Assembly (NCBI GenBank): GCA_016793165.1
Contig: JAEULA010000034.1
Span: forward strand, 62,001 to 126,000
From: Alphaproteobacteria bacterium
GTDB lineage: Bacteria > Pseudomonadota > Alphaproteobacteria > CACIAM-22H2
Length of the DNA: 64,000 bases
Direction of reading: 5' to 3'
Shown in pieces: positions 45,267 through 53,892 of the stretch; position 1 is the first letter of the stretch, and every line of letters begins with the position of its first letter. The position numbers and the translations under genes are program-made. The notes under the pieces are model-generated. The model searched no databases. It was not told the DNA's origin and saw only the letters and a list, made by a program, of their open reading frames with translations.

Positions 45267-46541
45267 TCAGGGTCGGACGAGATCCGGCAGCCCGGTGGAC
45301 AGGACCGGGAAGAAGACGAGCAGCAGGATCACGCCGATCTCGGCGTAGAAGAAGTACTTGAGCTCGCCCCACAGCGTGCTCAACGAGATGTCGCCGATCT
45401 TGCAGGCGACGAAGAGGCAGACGCCCACAGGCGGCGAGATCAGGCCGAGCGTCGTCGACACGATCATCACCATCGAGAAATGGATGTCGTCGATCCCCAT
45501 CTGGCGGGACAACGGCAGCAGGATCGGCGAGAGCAGCAGCAGCGCCGGCCCGGCATCGAGGGCCAGGCCGATGATCAGGAAGGCGGCGACGCAGCTGATC
45601 ATGAACAGCGTCGGGTGCTCCCTGAACACGCTGAGGATCTCGCGCGTCCAATCCTCGATGCCGCCGAGGATCAGCACGAAGTTGACGATCTCGACCGCGG
45701 CGATCAGCAGGAACAGGGCCGCAGTAAGGCGCGCCGCGGCGCGGAAGGCGGCGAAGAGGCCCGCGAGATCGAGATGGCGGAACACGAACGTGCCGAGGAA
45801 GATGGCGTAGACGACCGCGATGCCGCCGGCCTCCGTCGGCGTGAACACGCCGGACAAGGTCCCGAAGATGATGAAGCCGGGCAGGGTCAGGACGAGAAGC
45901 CCTTCGCGCAACGCCTTCGGGCGCTCGGCGGCGGCCACCGTCATGCTGCTGCGCGGCAGGCCTCCCTTGACCCCCTTCACGAAGACGACGACGGCGCAGG
46001 CGACTCCCAGCAGCAGCCCCGGTACCACGCCGCCGAGGAAAAGCCGCAGCACCGACACGTCCGCGACCGCGGCATAGAGGACCATGATCACCGACGGCGG
46101 AATGATCGGTCCGATGATGGAGCCGGCCGTGACGAGAGCGGCGGCGAAGGCCTTGCTGTAGCCCTCCTTCGGCATCGAGTTGATGAAGATCTGCCCGAGC
46201 GCCGCGATGTCCGCGATCGCCGTGCCCGAGATCCCGGCGAAGAGCACCGAGGCCACGATCGTCGCGTAGGCGGTGCCGCCGCGGACCTTGCCGACCACGA
46301 TGGTCGAGAGCTGGATGAGGCGGTCGGAGATCCCGCCCCGGTTCATCAGCTCGCCGGCGACGATGTAGAAGGGCGCGGCCAGCAGCACGAAGCTGTCCAG
46401 CCCCGCGAACATCTTCGAGGCGACGTTCAGGAACGGCAGCCGCTCGAAATAAAGGCCGACGATCGCGGCGAGGCCGAAGGCGAAGGCGATCGGCAGGCCG
46501 CCGAGCAGAAGTATGGCGAGAGCGAGGCCGACCGCGGTCAC
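45267..46541 (-). CDS. dctM: TRAP transporter large permease subunit (DctM family)
   Basis: Permease of 424 residues with about twelve helices. Typical blocks are GLPIAFAFGLAAIVGLYFERL, AGISGTAIADIAALGQIFIN, GPIIPPSVIMVLYAAVADV and LGLISPPVGVCLFVACKIG. The GTG at 46541 overlaps the dctQ stop, and the frame upstream is not translated as DctM. It belongs to the minus-strand dctPQM-dehydratase operon that starts at 48137. Confidence 0.93.
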   Translation of the reverse strand: MTAVGLALAILLLGGLPIAFAFGLAAIVGLYFERLPFLNVASKMFAGLDSFVLLAAPFYIVAGELMNRGGISDRLIQLSTIVVGKVRGGTAYATIVASVLFAGISGTAIADIAALGQIFINSMPKEGYSKAFAAALVTAGSIIGPIIPPSVIMVLYAAVADVSVLRLFLGGVVPGLLLGVACAVVVFVKGVKGGLPRSSMTVAAAERPKALREGLLVLTLPGFIIFGTLSGVFTPTEAGGIAVVYAIFLGTFVFRHLDLAGLFAAFRAAARLTAALFLLIAAVEIVNFVLILGGIEDWTREILSVFREHPTLFMISCVAAFLIIGLALDAGPALLLLSPILLPLSRQMGIDDIHFSMVMIVSTTLGLISPPVGVCLFVACKIGDISLSTLWGELKYFFYAEIGVILLLVFFPVLSTGLPDLVRP

Positions 46542-47101
46542 AGCACGGCCTTGTTGCCCGATTCGACGACCTCGGGCGGATCGAACTGGTCGTAGATCTT
46601 CACCAGCGAGACGACCAGAAGCAGGGCGCCGCCGACCGCCAGCGCGCCGTAGACGTAGAGCATCGGCAGCCCCGTCGTCGGCGCCGTCTGCATGCCATTG
46701 AGGCGGCAATAGATGGTGCCCTGCCAGAGCACGATGCCCGAGAAGACGGCCGTCAGGGCGTGCAGGATCGCGCGGTGGCAGCGCTGGAACATCGGACCGC
46801 CGTGGTCGGCGAGCATGTTCATGTCCATGTGCTCGTCCAGCCAGCTCGCGGCCGTCGCGCCGAGGAAAGTCATCCAGACCGAAAGATATCGGATGCCCTC
46901 CTCGCTCCACGAGATGGAGTCGAGCAGGACGTACCGCATGAAGACCGCGGCGAGATTGATCACCACGATCGACATCAGCAGGGCGCCGCTCAGCGCGTCG
47001 GCCGCACGGACGATGGCGCGAACCCCGCTGCGGAGCTTTTTCATCCCGATTTGCCCGACGACGTCGGACGGCGGCGCGACCGGCGCGCCGCCGCCGGACA
47101 T
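46538..47101 (-). CDS. dctQ: TRAP transporter small membrane subunit (DctQ family)
   Basis: Membrane protein of 187 residues with four hydrophobic helices (about 40-62, 73-92, 112-130, 150-171), the second after ISWSEEGIRYLSVWMTFLGA, the DctQ conserved block. A start at 47044 (MKKLRSG) would give 168 residues and is also possible. It is one base after the binding-protein gene, and its stop overlaps the dctM start. Confidence 0.88.
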   Translation of the reverse strand: MSGGGAPVAPPSDVVGQIGMKKLRSGVRAIVRAADALSGALLMSIVVINLAAVFMRYVLLDSISWSEEGIRYLSVWMTFLGATAASWLDEHMDMNMLADHGGPMFQRCHRAILHALTAVFSGIVLWQGTIYCRLNGMQTAPTTGLPMLYVYGALAVGGALLLVVSLVKIYDQFDPPEVVESGNKAVL

Positions 47102-47102
47102 C

Positions 47103-48137
47103 TCAGTTGCCGTAGACGCGCTTCTCGGCTTCCTTCGCGGCCGCGAGCACCTTGTCGACCGTGTCGCGGCCGGCCTGCCCGGCGATGAAGTCGATCACCG
47201 CCTTCTGCGTCTGCTGCCGGAACTGGTCCTTCTCGGACGGAGAGGTGACATAGACCTTGACGCCCTTCTTGCGGATCTCGTCGATCGCCGTGATCGCGTC
47301 GGCGGCCTTGCGCGAGTTCGCCAGCGCCGCATGGAGCCGGGCGGCCTCCATCATGATCTTCTGATGGTCCGGCGACAGCTTCTGGAAGACGCCGTCGTTG
47401 ATGATGATCAGGTGGAAGCCGTAGATGTGCTCGTTGACGCTCATGAACTTCTGGACTTCGTAGAGCTTGCCGTCGAGCACCGTCGTGGAGGCGTTCTCCT
47501 GGCCGTCCACGACGTTCGTCTTGAGCGCGGGGATCAGCTCCGGCCAGGAGATCGGCGTCGCCGATGCGCCCATCGACTGCATGAACGCAACGTAGACCTG
47601 GCTCTGCATCGTGCGCATCTTCAGGCCCTTCATGTCCTCGGGCGTCTTCACCTCGCGCTGGTTGTTCGTGAGGTTGCGGAAGCCGTTCTCCGAGAAGGCC
47701 AGCGTGCGCAAGCCCGTCGCCTTGCGCATGTCCTCGGTCATGTCGCGGACGACCTGGGTGTTCGCGAACTCCCAAGCGGCGGCCGAGGAGCCGAACAGAT
47801 AGGGGATCTGGAACGCCTGCATCGGCTTGTGGAACGACCCCAGCACGGAGTCGTCGGTCAGCGCCATGTCGAGCGTGCCGTTCTTGACCTGCTCGGTGAC
47901 CTGCAGCGAGCCGCCCAGCGTGTTGAAGAAGATTCGGATGTCGATCTCGCCCTTCGACTTGAACTCGGCGTACTGCTTCAGCGCCTTCATGCCCATGGCC
48001 ATGCCGTCCGTCGCCGAGTCGTTGGCGCCGACGGCGAAGCGGAGGCTCACCTTGTTCTGGGCCAGCGCAGGGCCGGCGGCAGTGGCCGCCACGAGCGTCG
48101 CGGCCAAGGCGGTCGTCACGGAAAGCATCTTGAGCAT
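47103..48137 (-). CDS. dctP: TRAP transporter solute-binding protein (DctP family)
   Basis: Periplasmic binding protein of 344 residues with a signal peptide (LATLVAATAAGPALA near the start, cleavage near ALA-QN). IRIFFNTLGGSLQVTEQVKNG and MKGLKMRTMQSQVYVAFMQSMG hold the substrate-arginine segment. GGGAGGA precedes the ATG. It is the first gene of a dctPQM-dehydratase operon, divergent from a D-2-hydroxyacid dehydrogenase gene. The substrate is likely a C4-C6 organic or sugar acid. Confidence 0.92.
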   Translation of the reverse strand: MLKMLSVTTALAATLVAATAAGPALAQNKVSLRFAVGANDSATDGMAMGMKALKQYAEFKSKGEIDIRIFFNTLGGSLQVTEQVKNGTLDMALTDDSVLGSFHKPMQAFQIPYLFGSSAAAWEFANTQVVRDMTEDMRKATGLRTLAFSENGFRNLTNNQREVKTPEDMKGLKMRTMQSQVYVAFMQSMGASATPISWPELIPALKTNVVDGQENASTTVLDGKLYEVQKFMSVNEHIYGFHLIIINDGVFQKLSPDHQKIMMEAARLHAALANSRKAADAITAIDEIRKKGVKVYVTSPSEKDQFRQQTQKAVIDFIAGQAGRDTVDKVLAAAKEAEKRVYGN

Positions 48138-48275
48138 GCGCAGTCCTCCCTATGCAGTGGTCGCCGAATCAAGCGCGGGGTTGCGAGTGCCCGGTCCGCC
48201 TTGCGGCGCGACCCGGGCCCGTCGATCACGACTCGATTGTGCCGACTCCCCGCCCCTTGCGCTTCTGTCGGGACC

Positions 48276-48293
48276 AACTTGTTATGATAACTT
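48276..48293. promoter_or_regulatory. GntR-type operator candidate
   Basis: AACTTGTTATGA begins a perfect 11-bp palindrome GTTATGATAAC at 48281-48291. It lies in the divergent gap between dctP and the hydroxyacid dehydrogenase gene. The same 12 bases occur at 53811-53822, in front of another gene pair of the same pathway region. The symmetry resembles GntR-family sites, and the GntR gene at 54797 is the likely binder. Confidence 0.55.
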
Positions 48294-48365
48294 CCGATGC
48301 GCCGGGACGCAGGTCAAGAGCGGGATCGCCGGGTCCGCGCCCGGCGGTCGGAACGGGAGGGGACG

Positions 48366-49439
48366 ATGGACCAGCACCGCATGCAGGTGGTCGCGAGCGG
48401 CGACTATCTCCACACCCGCGGCAGCGACAGCCTGGAGACGCTGGGCTTCGACGCCTACGCGCGCGTCGCCTCGCGCATCGCCGTGACGCCGCTCTCCGCC
48501 GGGCCGCAGACGGCCGCGGTGGCGCCCGACGACCTCGCGGCCGCGGACGCCCTGCTGATGCTCGGCCAGTTCCTCCCGGCGGCGTCGATCGCACCGGCAG
48601 CCCGGCGACTCCTCGTCGTCGCGCGCGCAGGGGTCGGCGTCGACAAGATCGACGTTGAGGCGTGCACGGCGCACGGCGTGCTGCTCTTCAACGTTCCCGA
48701 CGCCCTCACCGAAGGCACGGCGGCCGGCGCCCTGGCCCTGATGCTGGCGACGAGCCGCCAGCTCGTCGCGCTCGACCGCCTGACGCGGGAGGGCCGCTGG
48801 GACGATCGGCAGTTCCATCGCGGCCGCGAGATCTACGGCAAGACCCTGGGCGTGATCGGCCCGGGTCGGATCGGCGGCGAGCTCATCCGGCTCGTCGCGC
48901 CGTTCAGGATGCGCGTGCTCGCCTACTCGCCGCGCCTCACGCCGGCGCGCGCGGAGGCGATCGGCGCCCAATGCGCATCGCTCGACAGCCTTCTCGACGA
49001 GAGCGACTTCGTCGCGGTCTGCTGCCCGCTCTCCGAGGAGACCCGCGGCATGCTCGGTGCGCGAGAGCTCGCGCGGCTGAAGACCACGGCGTTCCTCGTC
49101 AATGTCGGGCGTGGCCCGGTGATCGACCAGGATGCGCTGGTGGCGGCCCTGCGCGCCCGCAGCTTCGCCGGCGCCGGCCTCGACGTGTTCTCGACCCAGC
49201 CGATGACGGCCGACGATCCGCTCGCCGCACTCGACAACGTGGTGCTCTGCCCGCACGCGGTCTGCGACACCTACGAACTGCGCCGCGATGTCCTGGCGGT
49301 GACCGCGGTCGAGCTGCTCGCGCTCACCGAGGGCGGACTGCCGAAGAACATCCTCAACCCGGCCGTGCTGGACTCTCCGCTCTTCCAGGCGAAGCGCAGC
49401 GCGCTCGTCGCGCGCGTCGCGGGCCGCCCCTCAGCGTGA
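48366..49439 (+). CDS. D-2-hydroxyacid dehydrogenase
   Basis: NAD-dependent D-2-hydroxyacid dehydrogenase, 357 residues. It has a Rossmann motif GVIGPGRIGGE near residue 160, VGRGPVIDQ near residue 245 with the substrate arginine, and CPHAVCDTY with the catalytic histidine. VARAGVGVDKID is the N-terminal domain hallmark. GGAGGGGACG precedes the ATG at 48366. It faces dctPQM across the operator region and ends 9 bases inside a convergent second dehydrogenase. It would oxidise or reduce a 2-hydroxy or 2-oxo acid from the imported compound. Confidence 0.9.
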   Translation: MDQHRMQVVASGDYLHTRGSDSLETLGFDAYARVASRIAVTPLSAGPQTAAVAPDDLAAADALLMLGQFLPAASIAPAARRLLVVARAGVGVDKIDVEACTAHGVLLFNVPDALTEGTAAGALALMLATSRQLVALDRLTREGRWDDRQFHRGREIYGKTLGVIGPGRIGGELIRLVAPFRMRVLAYSPRLTPARAEAIGAQCASLDSLLDESDFVAVCCPLSEETRGMLGARELARLKTTAFLVNVGRGPVIDQDALVAALRARSFAGAGLDVFSTQPMTADDPLAALDNVVLCPHAVCDTYELRRDVLAVTAVELLALTEGGLPKNILNPAVLDSPLFQAKRSALVARVAGRPSA

Positions 49440-50495
49440 CCGTCGCCGGGCTGCGGTCTTCGCAGCCGTCACCGGCGCCACAAGGTGCTCGCGGTTGACA
49501 CAGTTGGCGAGCGTGCCGTTGTCGATGTAGTCGAGCACCGTCTCGATGGTCTTGCGCCGAAGGTCGACATTCGCATCGGGGCTGTAGAAGGCGGCGTGCG
49601 GGCTCAGCGTCAGGCGCCCGTCGAGCCACTCCTCGCGGTCGAGGAATGCGCGGATCAGCTTATGCCCGGTATCGGCCGGTTCCTTCGGCAGCACGTCGAG
49701 ACCCGCAGCCGCGACCTGGCCGCTCTTCAGCGCGTCGTAGAGCGCATCGAGATCGACCACCGGCCCGCGCGCCGTGTTGACGACCACGAGCCCCTTCTTC
49801 GCCTTGGCAAGCGCCTTGGCGCCGATCATGCCCGTCGTCTCGGCGCTCAGCGGTGTGTGGATGCTGATCACGTCCGCGATCTTCAGCAGCTCCTCCAGCG
49901 ACCGCATCCGCCGCAGGCCGGTGGCCAGCTCGAAGCCGCTCGGCTGGTAGGGATCGAAGAACACGACTTCCATGCCGAAGCCCTGGGCACGGCGCGCGGC
50001 CGCCAGGCCGATGCGGCCAAGGCCGATCACGCCGAACACGGCTCCGCGCAGTCGGCGGACCGCCGGCGCGACCGTGTGGGTCCAGTTCTTCACCGGGTCG
50101 GCGCGGAGCGCCTCGTGGTAGCGCGCCGTGCCCCGTGTCAGGGCCAGCATCAGCGCGATCGCATGATCGGCGACCTCCGACGTGCCGTAATCCGGGACAT
50201 TGAAGACGGGAACGCCGCGCGCGCCCCAGGCGGGGCCGTCGATCGTGTCGAACCCGACGCCCGAGCGCAGCACGCAGCGCACCCTCGGGAACGCGTCGAG
50301 CGGCAGCATGATCTTCGCCACCGCGGAATAGCTGATCAGGCCGTCGGCCTGCGCGGCCAGCTTCGGCGGGATCTCCGACGGCTTGCCGCCGACCGCGCGC
50401 AGGATGTCGATATGCACCTTGTGCTCGCGCGCGACCTTCTTCTCGAACTCGTCGCTCGCGTAGAGATAGTTGACCAGCAGCAGCCGTGTCGTCAT
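49431..50495 (-). CDS. D-2-hydroxyacid dehydrogenase (CtBP-like)
   Basis: Second, distinct NAD-dependent hydroxyacid dehydrogenase of 354 residues. It has GVIGLGRIGLAAARRAQGFG, VVNTARGPVVDLDAL (arginine) and TLSPHAAFYSP (histidine). The long C-terminal helix after it is typical of the CtBP/C-terminal-binding branch. It is the last gene of the SDR-E1-dehydrogenase unit. Two such enzymes beside each other but on opposite strands suggest they act on different stereoisomers or chain lengths. Confidence 0.9.
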   Translation of the reverse strand: MTTRLLLVNYLYASDEFEKKVAREHKVHIDILRAVGGKPSEIPPKLAAQADGLISYSAVAKIMLPLDAFPRVRCVLRSGVGFDTIDGPAWGARGVPVFNVPDYGTSEVADHAIALMLALTRGTARYHEALRADPVKNWTHTVAPAVRRLRGAVFGVIGLGRIGLAAARRAQGFGMEVVFFDPYQPSGFELATGLRRMRSLEELLKIADVISIHTPLSAETTGMIGAKALAKAKKGLVVVNTARGPVVDLDALYDALKSGQVAAAGLDVLPKEPADTGHKLIRAFLDREEWLDGRLTLSPHAAFYSPDANVDLRRKTIETVLDYIDNGTLANCVNREHLVAPVTAAKTAARRRSR

Positions 50496-50516
50496 CTCGA
50501 CCTCGCTCGTTGGGAT

Positions 50517-52964
50517 CTAGCGCACCGCGCCGATCGTCTCGCCCATCTTCACCACGTCGCCGGGCCTGGACAGAGCCTGCGACAGCACGCCCGCGCAGGG
50601 CGCCTCGATCTCGACGACCGCCTTGTCGGTCTCGACCTCCGCGATCGTCTCCTGCGCCTTCACGCGCTCGCCCGGCTTGCGCAGCCAGCGCAGGAACCTG
50701 CCCTCGCTCACGGTCAGATCGCCGAACGGCATCCTGATCGGCGTGCCGTCGACGGTGATCGCCGGGGTTGCAGCCGGCGGCGCCGGCGGCGCGGTGGCCG
50801 GAGCCGGTGCGGCAACCGCGGCCGGGCGCGGCGCCTCGCCGCCGACGCGGCCGCGCGGGCGCCTCACGGCCACCGATTCCCCTGCGACCACGCGGCGCGC
50901 GGCGGCAAGGATGCGATCGACATTGACGAGCATCGCGCGCTCGAGCGCCGGCGCGAACGGGTGCGAGACGAAGTCCGTGTGGACACGCGCGATCGGCCCA
51001 TCGAGTTCGTCGAAGCAGGCCTCCTGGATCGACTGGCCGATCTCAGCGCCGACGCCGAACATCGCCCAGCCTTCGTCCACCACGAGCAGGCGATGGGTCT
51101 TGCGCACGCTCGCGGCGACTGTGTCGACGTCGAGCGGCTGGATCGTGCGCAGGTCGATGACCTCGCATTCGATGCCGTCCTTCGCCAGCGCCGCCGCCGC
51201 CTCGAGCGAGCGGTGGACGAGTTGGCCCGCCGAGACGATCGTCAGGTCGCGGCCCTCGCGCGCGATGCGTGCGACGCCGAAGGGCACCAGATGCTCGCCG
51301 TCCGGCACCGGGCCCTTGGAAGCGAACAGCGCCTTGGTCTCGAGCATCAGCACGGGATCGCCGGCGCGCAGCGCGGTCTTCATCAGTCCCTTCGCGTCGG
51401 CCGGCGTCGCCGGCAGGCAGACGATCAGCCCGGGGATGTGCGCCCAGGCCGGATGGTAGGTGCCGCTGTGGTGCGGCCCCGCCGAGCGAACCGCGCCCGC
51501 GCCCACGCGCACGACCATCGGGGCGTGCATGCGGCCGTTCGACATGTAGCGCAGCTTCGCAGCCTGCAGCGCGATCTGGCCGCCGGCCTCGAACAGGAAA
51601 TCGGCGAACATCAGGTCGGCGATGCAGCGCACGCCGGTGGCCGAGGCGCCGAGCGAGGCGCCGGTGAATCCGAGCTCGGAGATCGGCGTGTCGACCATGC
51701 GGGTCGCGCCGAACTCCTGATAGAGGTTCTTGGTGTGGGCGAAGGTGCCGCCGCGCTCGCCCGTGCCTTCGCCGAAATAGATGATGTCCTTGTTGCGCCT
51801 CATCTCCTCGGCGATGCCGTCGCGCACCGCGTCGAGCCAGCCGGTCTCCGGACCGCCGGACTTCTCGGCGCCGGGCGCCAGCGCGTCGGCCGGATTGATC
51901 GAATCGGCATAGACGTGCCGGGCATACGCCTCCGGACTCGGCTCCGGCGACTTGCGCGCGAAGTCGATGGAGCCGGCGACGACGACGTCGATCTCCTTGT
52001 CGATGGCGTCGAGGGTCTTCGCCGGCACGAGCTCGAGCTCGTCGACGATCTGCGCGCGCAGGCGCTTGATGGGGCACTTCTTCGCCCACTCGTCGACCTC
52101 CGCCTGCGTGCGGTAGACGCCGGTGACGGGGTCGCCCTCGTGATGGCCGACGGTGCGATAGGTCTTGGCCTCGATCAGCGTCGGACCTTCGCCGCGACGC
52201 GCCCGCTCCGCCGCCTCGCGCATGGCTCGCCACATCGCGACGACGTCGTTGCCGTCCACCGCGACGCCGGGAATGCCGTAGGCCGCGGCGCGCGACGCGA
52301 TCTCCGGGTTGAGCGTCACGCTCTTGAGCGCCGTCGCCGTGGCGTAGAGATTGTTCTCGCAGACGAAGATCACCGGCGCCTTCATCACGCCGGCGAAGTT
52401 CAGCGACTCGTGGAAGGCAGCATGGTTCGAGGCGCCGTCGCCGAAGAAGGTCACCGCGACGCCGTCGGTGCCGCGGTGCTTGGCGGCGATCGCCGCGCCG
52501 ACCGCGGAAGGAATGCCGCCGCCGACGAGGCCGTTGGTGCCGAAGAGGCCGACGCCCGGATCGTAGAGGTGCATGGTGCCGCCGCGCCCGCCGCAGCAGC
52601 CGTCGCCCTTGCCGTAGAGCTCGGCCATCAGGACGTTGGGATCCATGCCCTTGGCGAGCGCGTGGCCGTGCCCGCGATGTGTCGACGTCACCCAGTCGCT
52701 GCGCTTGAGATGCGCGCAGACGCCGACCGCGACCGCCTCCTCGCCGATGTAGAGATGCAGGAAACCGGGCGTCTCGCCGCTGCGGCACGCCACCTGGGCG
52801 GCCAGCTCGAACTTCCGCAGCAGCTGCATCTGCTTGTAGAGCTCGACCAGCTGGTCCTTCGAAAGGTCGCCCAGCGCGTCGTTGGGCTTCCCGCGGCGCG
52901 CCGGCTTCGCGGCGACCTTCGGGGTCGCGACAGGCTTACGCTTGGCTGCTTGGGGCATCGTCAT
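50517..52964 (-). CDS. Fused alpha/beta E1 dehydrogenase with C-terminal lipoyl domain
   Basis: TPP-dependent 2-oxoacid dehydrogenase of about 815 residues. The alpha part has HRGHGHALAKGM and the TPP motif GDGASNHAAF...ENN near residues 170-205. The beta part (from about residue 380) has the DTPISELGFTGASLGAS and HHSGTYHPAW segments. The last 80 residues are a lipoyl domain whose lysine is Lys781 (EVETDKAVVEIE), after a Pro/Ala-rich linker. Single-chain alpha-beta fusion occurs in some acetoin-type E1s, but a lipoyl domain on E1 is unusual. No E2 acyltransferase or E3 gene is adjacent. It should decarboxylate a 2-oxo acid. Confidence 0.85.
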   Translation of the reverse strand: MTMPQAAKRKPVATPKVAAKPARRGKPNDALGDLSKDQLVELYKQMQLLRKFELAAQVACRSGETPGFLHLYIGEEAVAVGVCAHLKRSDWVTSTHRGHGHALAKGMDPNVLMAELYGKGDGCCGGRGGTMHLYDPGVGLFGTNGLVGGGIPSAVGAAIAAKHRGTDGVAVTFFGDGASNHAAFHESLNFAGVMKAPVIFVCENNLYATATALKSVTLNPEIASRAAAYGIPGVAVDGNDVVAMWRAMREAAERARRGEGPTLIEAKTYRTVGHHEGDPVTGVYRTQAEVDEWAKKCPIKRLRAQIVDELELVPAKTLDAIDKEIDVVVAGSIDFARKSPEPSPEAYARHVYADSINPADALAPGAEKSGGPETGWLDAVRDGIAEEMRRNKDIIYFGEGTGERGGTFAHTKNLYQEFGATRMVDTPISELGFTGASLGASATGVRCIADLMFADFLFEAGGQIALQAAKLRYMSNGRMHAPMVVRVGAGAVRSAGPHHSGTYHPAWAHIPGLIVCLPATPADAKGLMKTALRAGDPVLMLETKALFASKGPVPDGEHLVPFGVARIAREGRDLTIVSAGQLVHRSLEAAAALAKDGIECEVIDLRTIQPLDVDTVAASVRKTHRLLVVDEGWAMFGVGAEIGQSIQEACFDELDGPIARVHTDFVSHPFAPALERAMLVNVDRILAAARRVVAGESVAVRRPRGRVGGEAPRPAAVAAPAPATAPPAPPAATPAITVDGTPIRMPFGDLTVSEGRFLRWLRKPGERVKAQETIAEVETDKAVVEIEAPCAGVLSQALSRPGDVVKMGETIGAVR

Positions 52965-52980
52965 CCACTCCAGGTCCAAA

Positions 52981-53760
52981 TCACCAGTCGCGCGCGTATC
53001 CGGCGGTCCAGCCGCCGTCGATCACCAGGGTATGCCCCGTCACGTAGGACGCCGCCGGGGACGACAGGAACAGGACGCCGTTGGCGATCTCCTGCGTGCT
53101 CGCCGGACGGCCCATCGGGATGTGCGACATCAGGCTCTTGTGCAGGTCCTGGACCTCGCTGGAGGGATCCTGGATCCAGCGCTGCCAGCCCTCGGTCGCG
53201 GTCGATCCCGGCGCGACGGCGTTGACCCGCACGCCGTCCTTGGCGAGCTCGATCGCCATGCCCCTGGTCAGGTTGACGACCCCGGCCTTGGCCGCGACGT
53301 AGGAGCTCTGCAGCCGCATCGGCACCAGCCCGAGCACCGAGGCGATGTTCACGATCGCGCCGGAGCGGCGCGCCTTCATCGCCGCGGCGACCGCGCGGCT
53401 CATCAGGAAGACCCCCGTGAGATCGACGGCGAGCATCTCGTCCCAGGCCTCGACCGGGAACTCGTCGACCGTCTTGCGATCCGCCGCGCGCACGCCGATC
53501 CCGGCGTTGTTGACGAGGATGTCGATGCGTCCGTGCCGCTGCAGCGTCTGCGCGACGCCGTCGGCGATCGCCTGGCGATCCGCGACGTCGATGACGACCA
53601 CGTCGCCGCGATTGCCGGCGGTCTCCTTCGCGCGCGCCTCGTCGCGATCGCTGAACACCACGGTCGCGCCGTTGGCGACCAGGGCCTCGGCACAGGCCTT
53701 GCCGATGCCGGTCGCCGCCCCCGTCACGAGCGCGACCCGGCCGCTGAGATCGACCTTCAC
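52981..53760 (-). CDS. SDR-family oxidoreductase
   Basis: Classical SDR of 259 residues. TGAATGIG near residue 14, NNAG near residue 90 and SSYVAAK (Tyr and Lys of the YxxxK pair) near residue 150 mark it, and it ends in the usual IDGGWTAG region. It starts with GTG at 53760 after a GGTGGGGAAC stretch. It leads an operon with the E1 and the second hydroxyacid dehydrogenase, and divides a control region with the divergent PhyH gene. Probable role: oxidation of a hydroxyl on the same substrate chain. Confidence 0.88.
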   Translation of the reverse strand: MKVDLSGRVALVTGAATGIGKACAEALVANGATVVFSDRDEARAKETAGNRGDVVVIDVADRQAIADGVAQTLQRHGRIDILVNNAGIGVRAADRKTVDEFPVEAWDEMLAVDLTGVFLMSRAVAAAMKARRSGAIVNIASVLGLVPMRLQSSYVAAKAGVVNLTRGMAIELAKDGVRVNAVAPGSTATEGWQRWIQDPSSEVQDLHKSLMSHIPMGRPASTQEIANGVLFLSSPAASYVTGHTLVIDGGWTAGYARDW

Positions 53761-53810
53761 GTTCCCCACCCTCCCGTTTCGGTCCGCCGGCGCGCCGGCC
53801 GCGCCGGCCA

Positions 53811-53822
53811 AACTTGTTATGA
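53811..53822. promoter_or_regulatory. Second copy of the AACTTGTTATGA motif
   Basis: The same 12 bases as at 48276-48287, located 51 bases upstream of the SDR start and 71 bases upstream of the PhyH gene. Here the symmetry is weaker (TGT-TATG-ACA). Exact 12-base identity at two divergent promoters of related function argues for a shared regulator. Confidence 0.5.
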
Positions 53823-53892
53823 CATGATCGCGTCGCGGGGGCGCAAGTCAAGGCTGGCCCCGCGCTGGACGTCGTCCGCGCGCTGCCGCAGC

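Noticed and set aside
44022..46595. 857-codon plus-strand frame over the dehydratase and dctM genes
   Set aside because: Low-complexity acidic/basic composition. The opposite strand has real TRAP and enolase motifs.
49485..53225. Very long plus-strand open frame opposite the E1, hydroxyacid dehydrogenase and SDR genes
   Set aside because: It is the antisense of high-GC genes: its product is arginine-, histidine- and aspartate-rich with no fold, and the minus-strand genes carry clear catalytic motifs.
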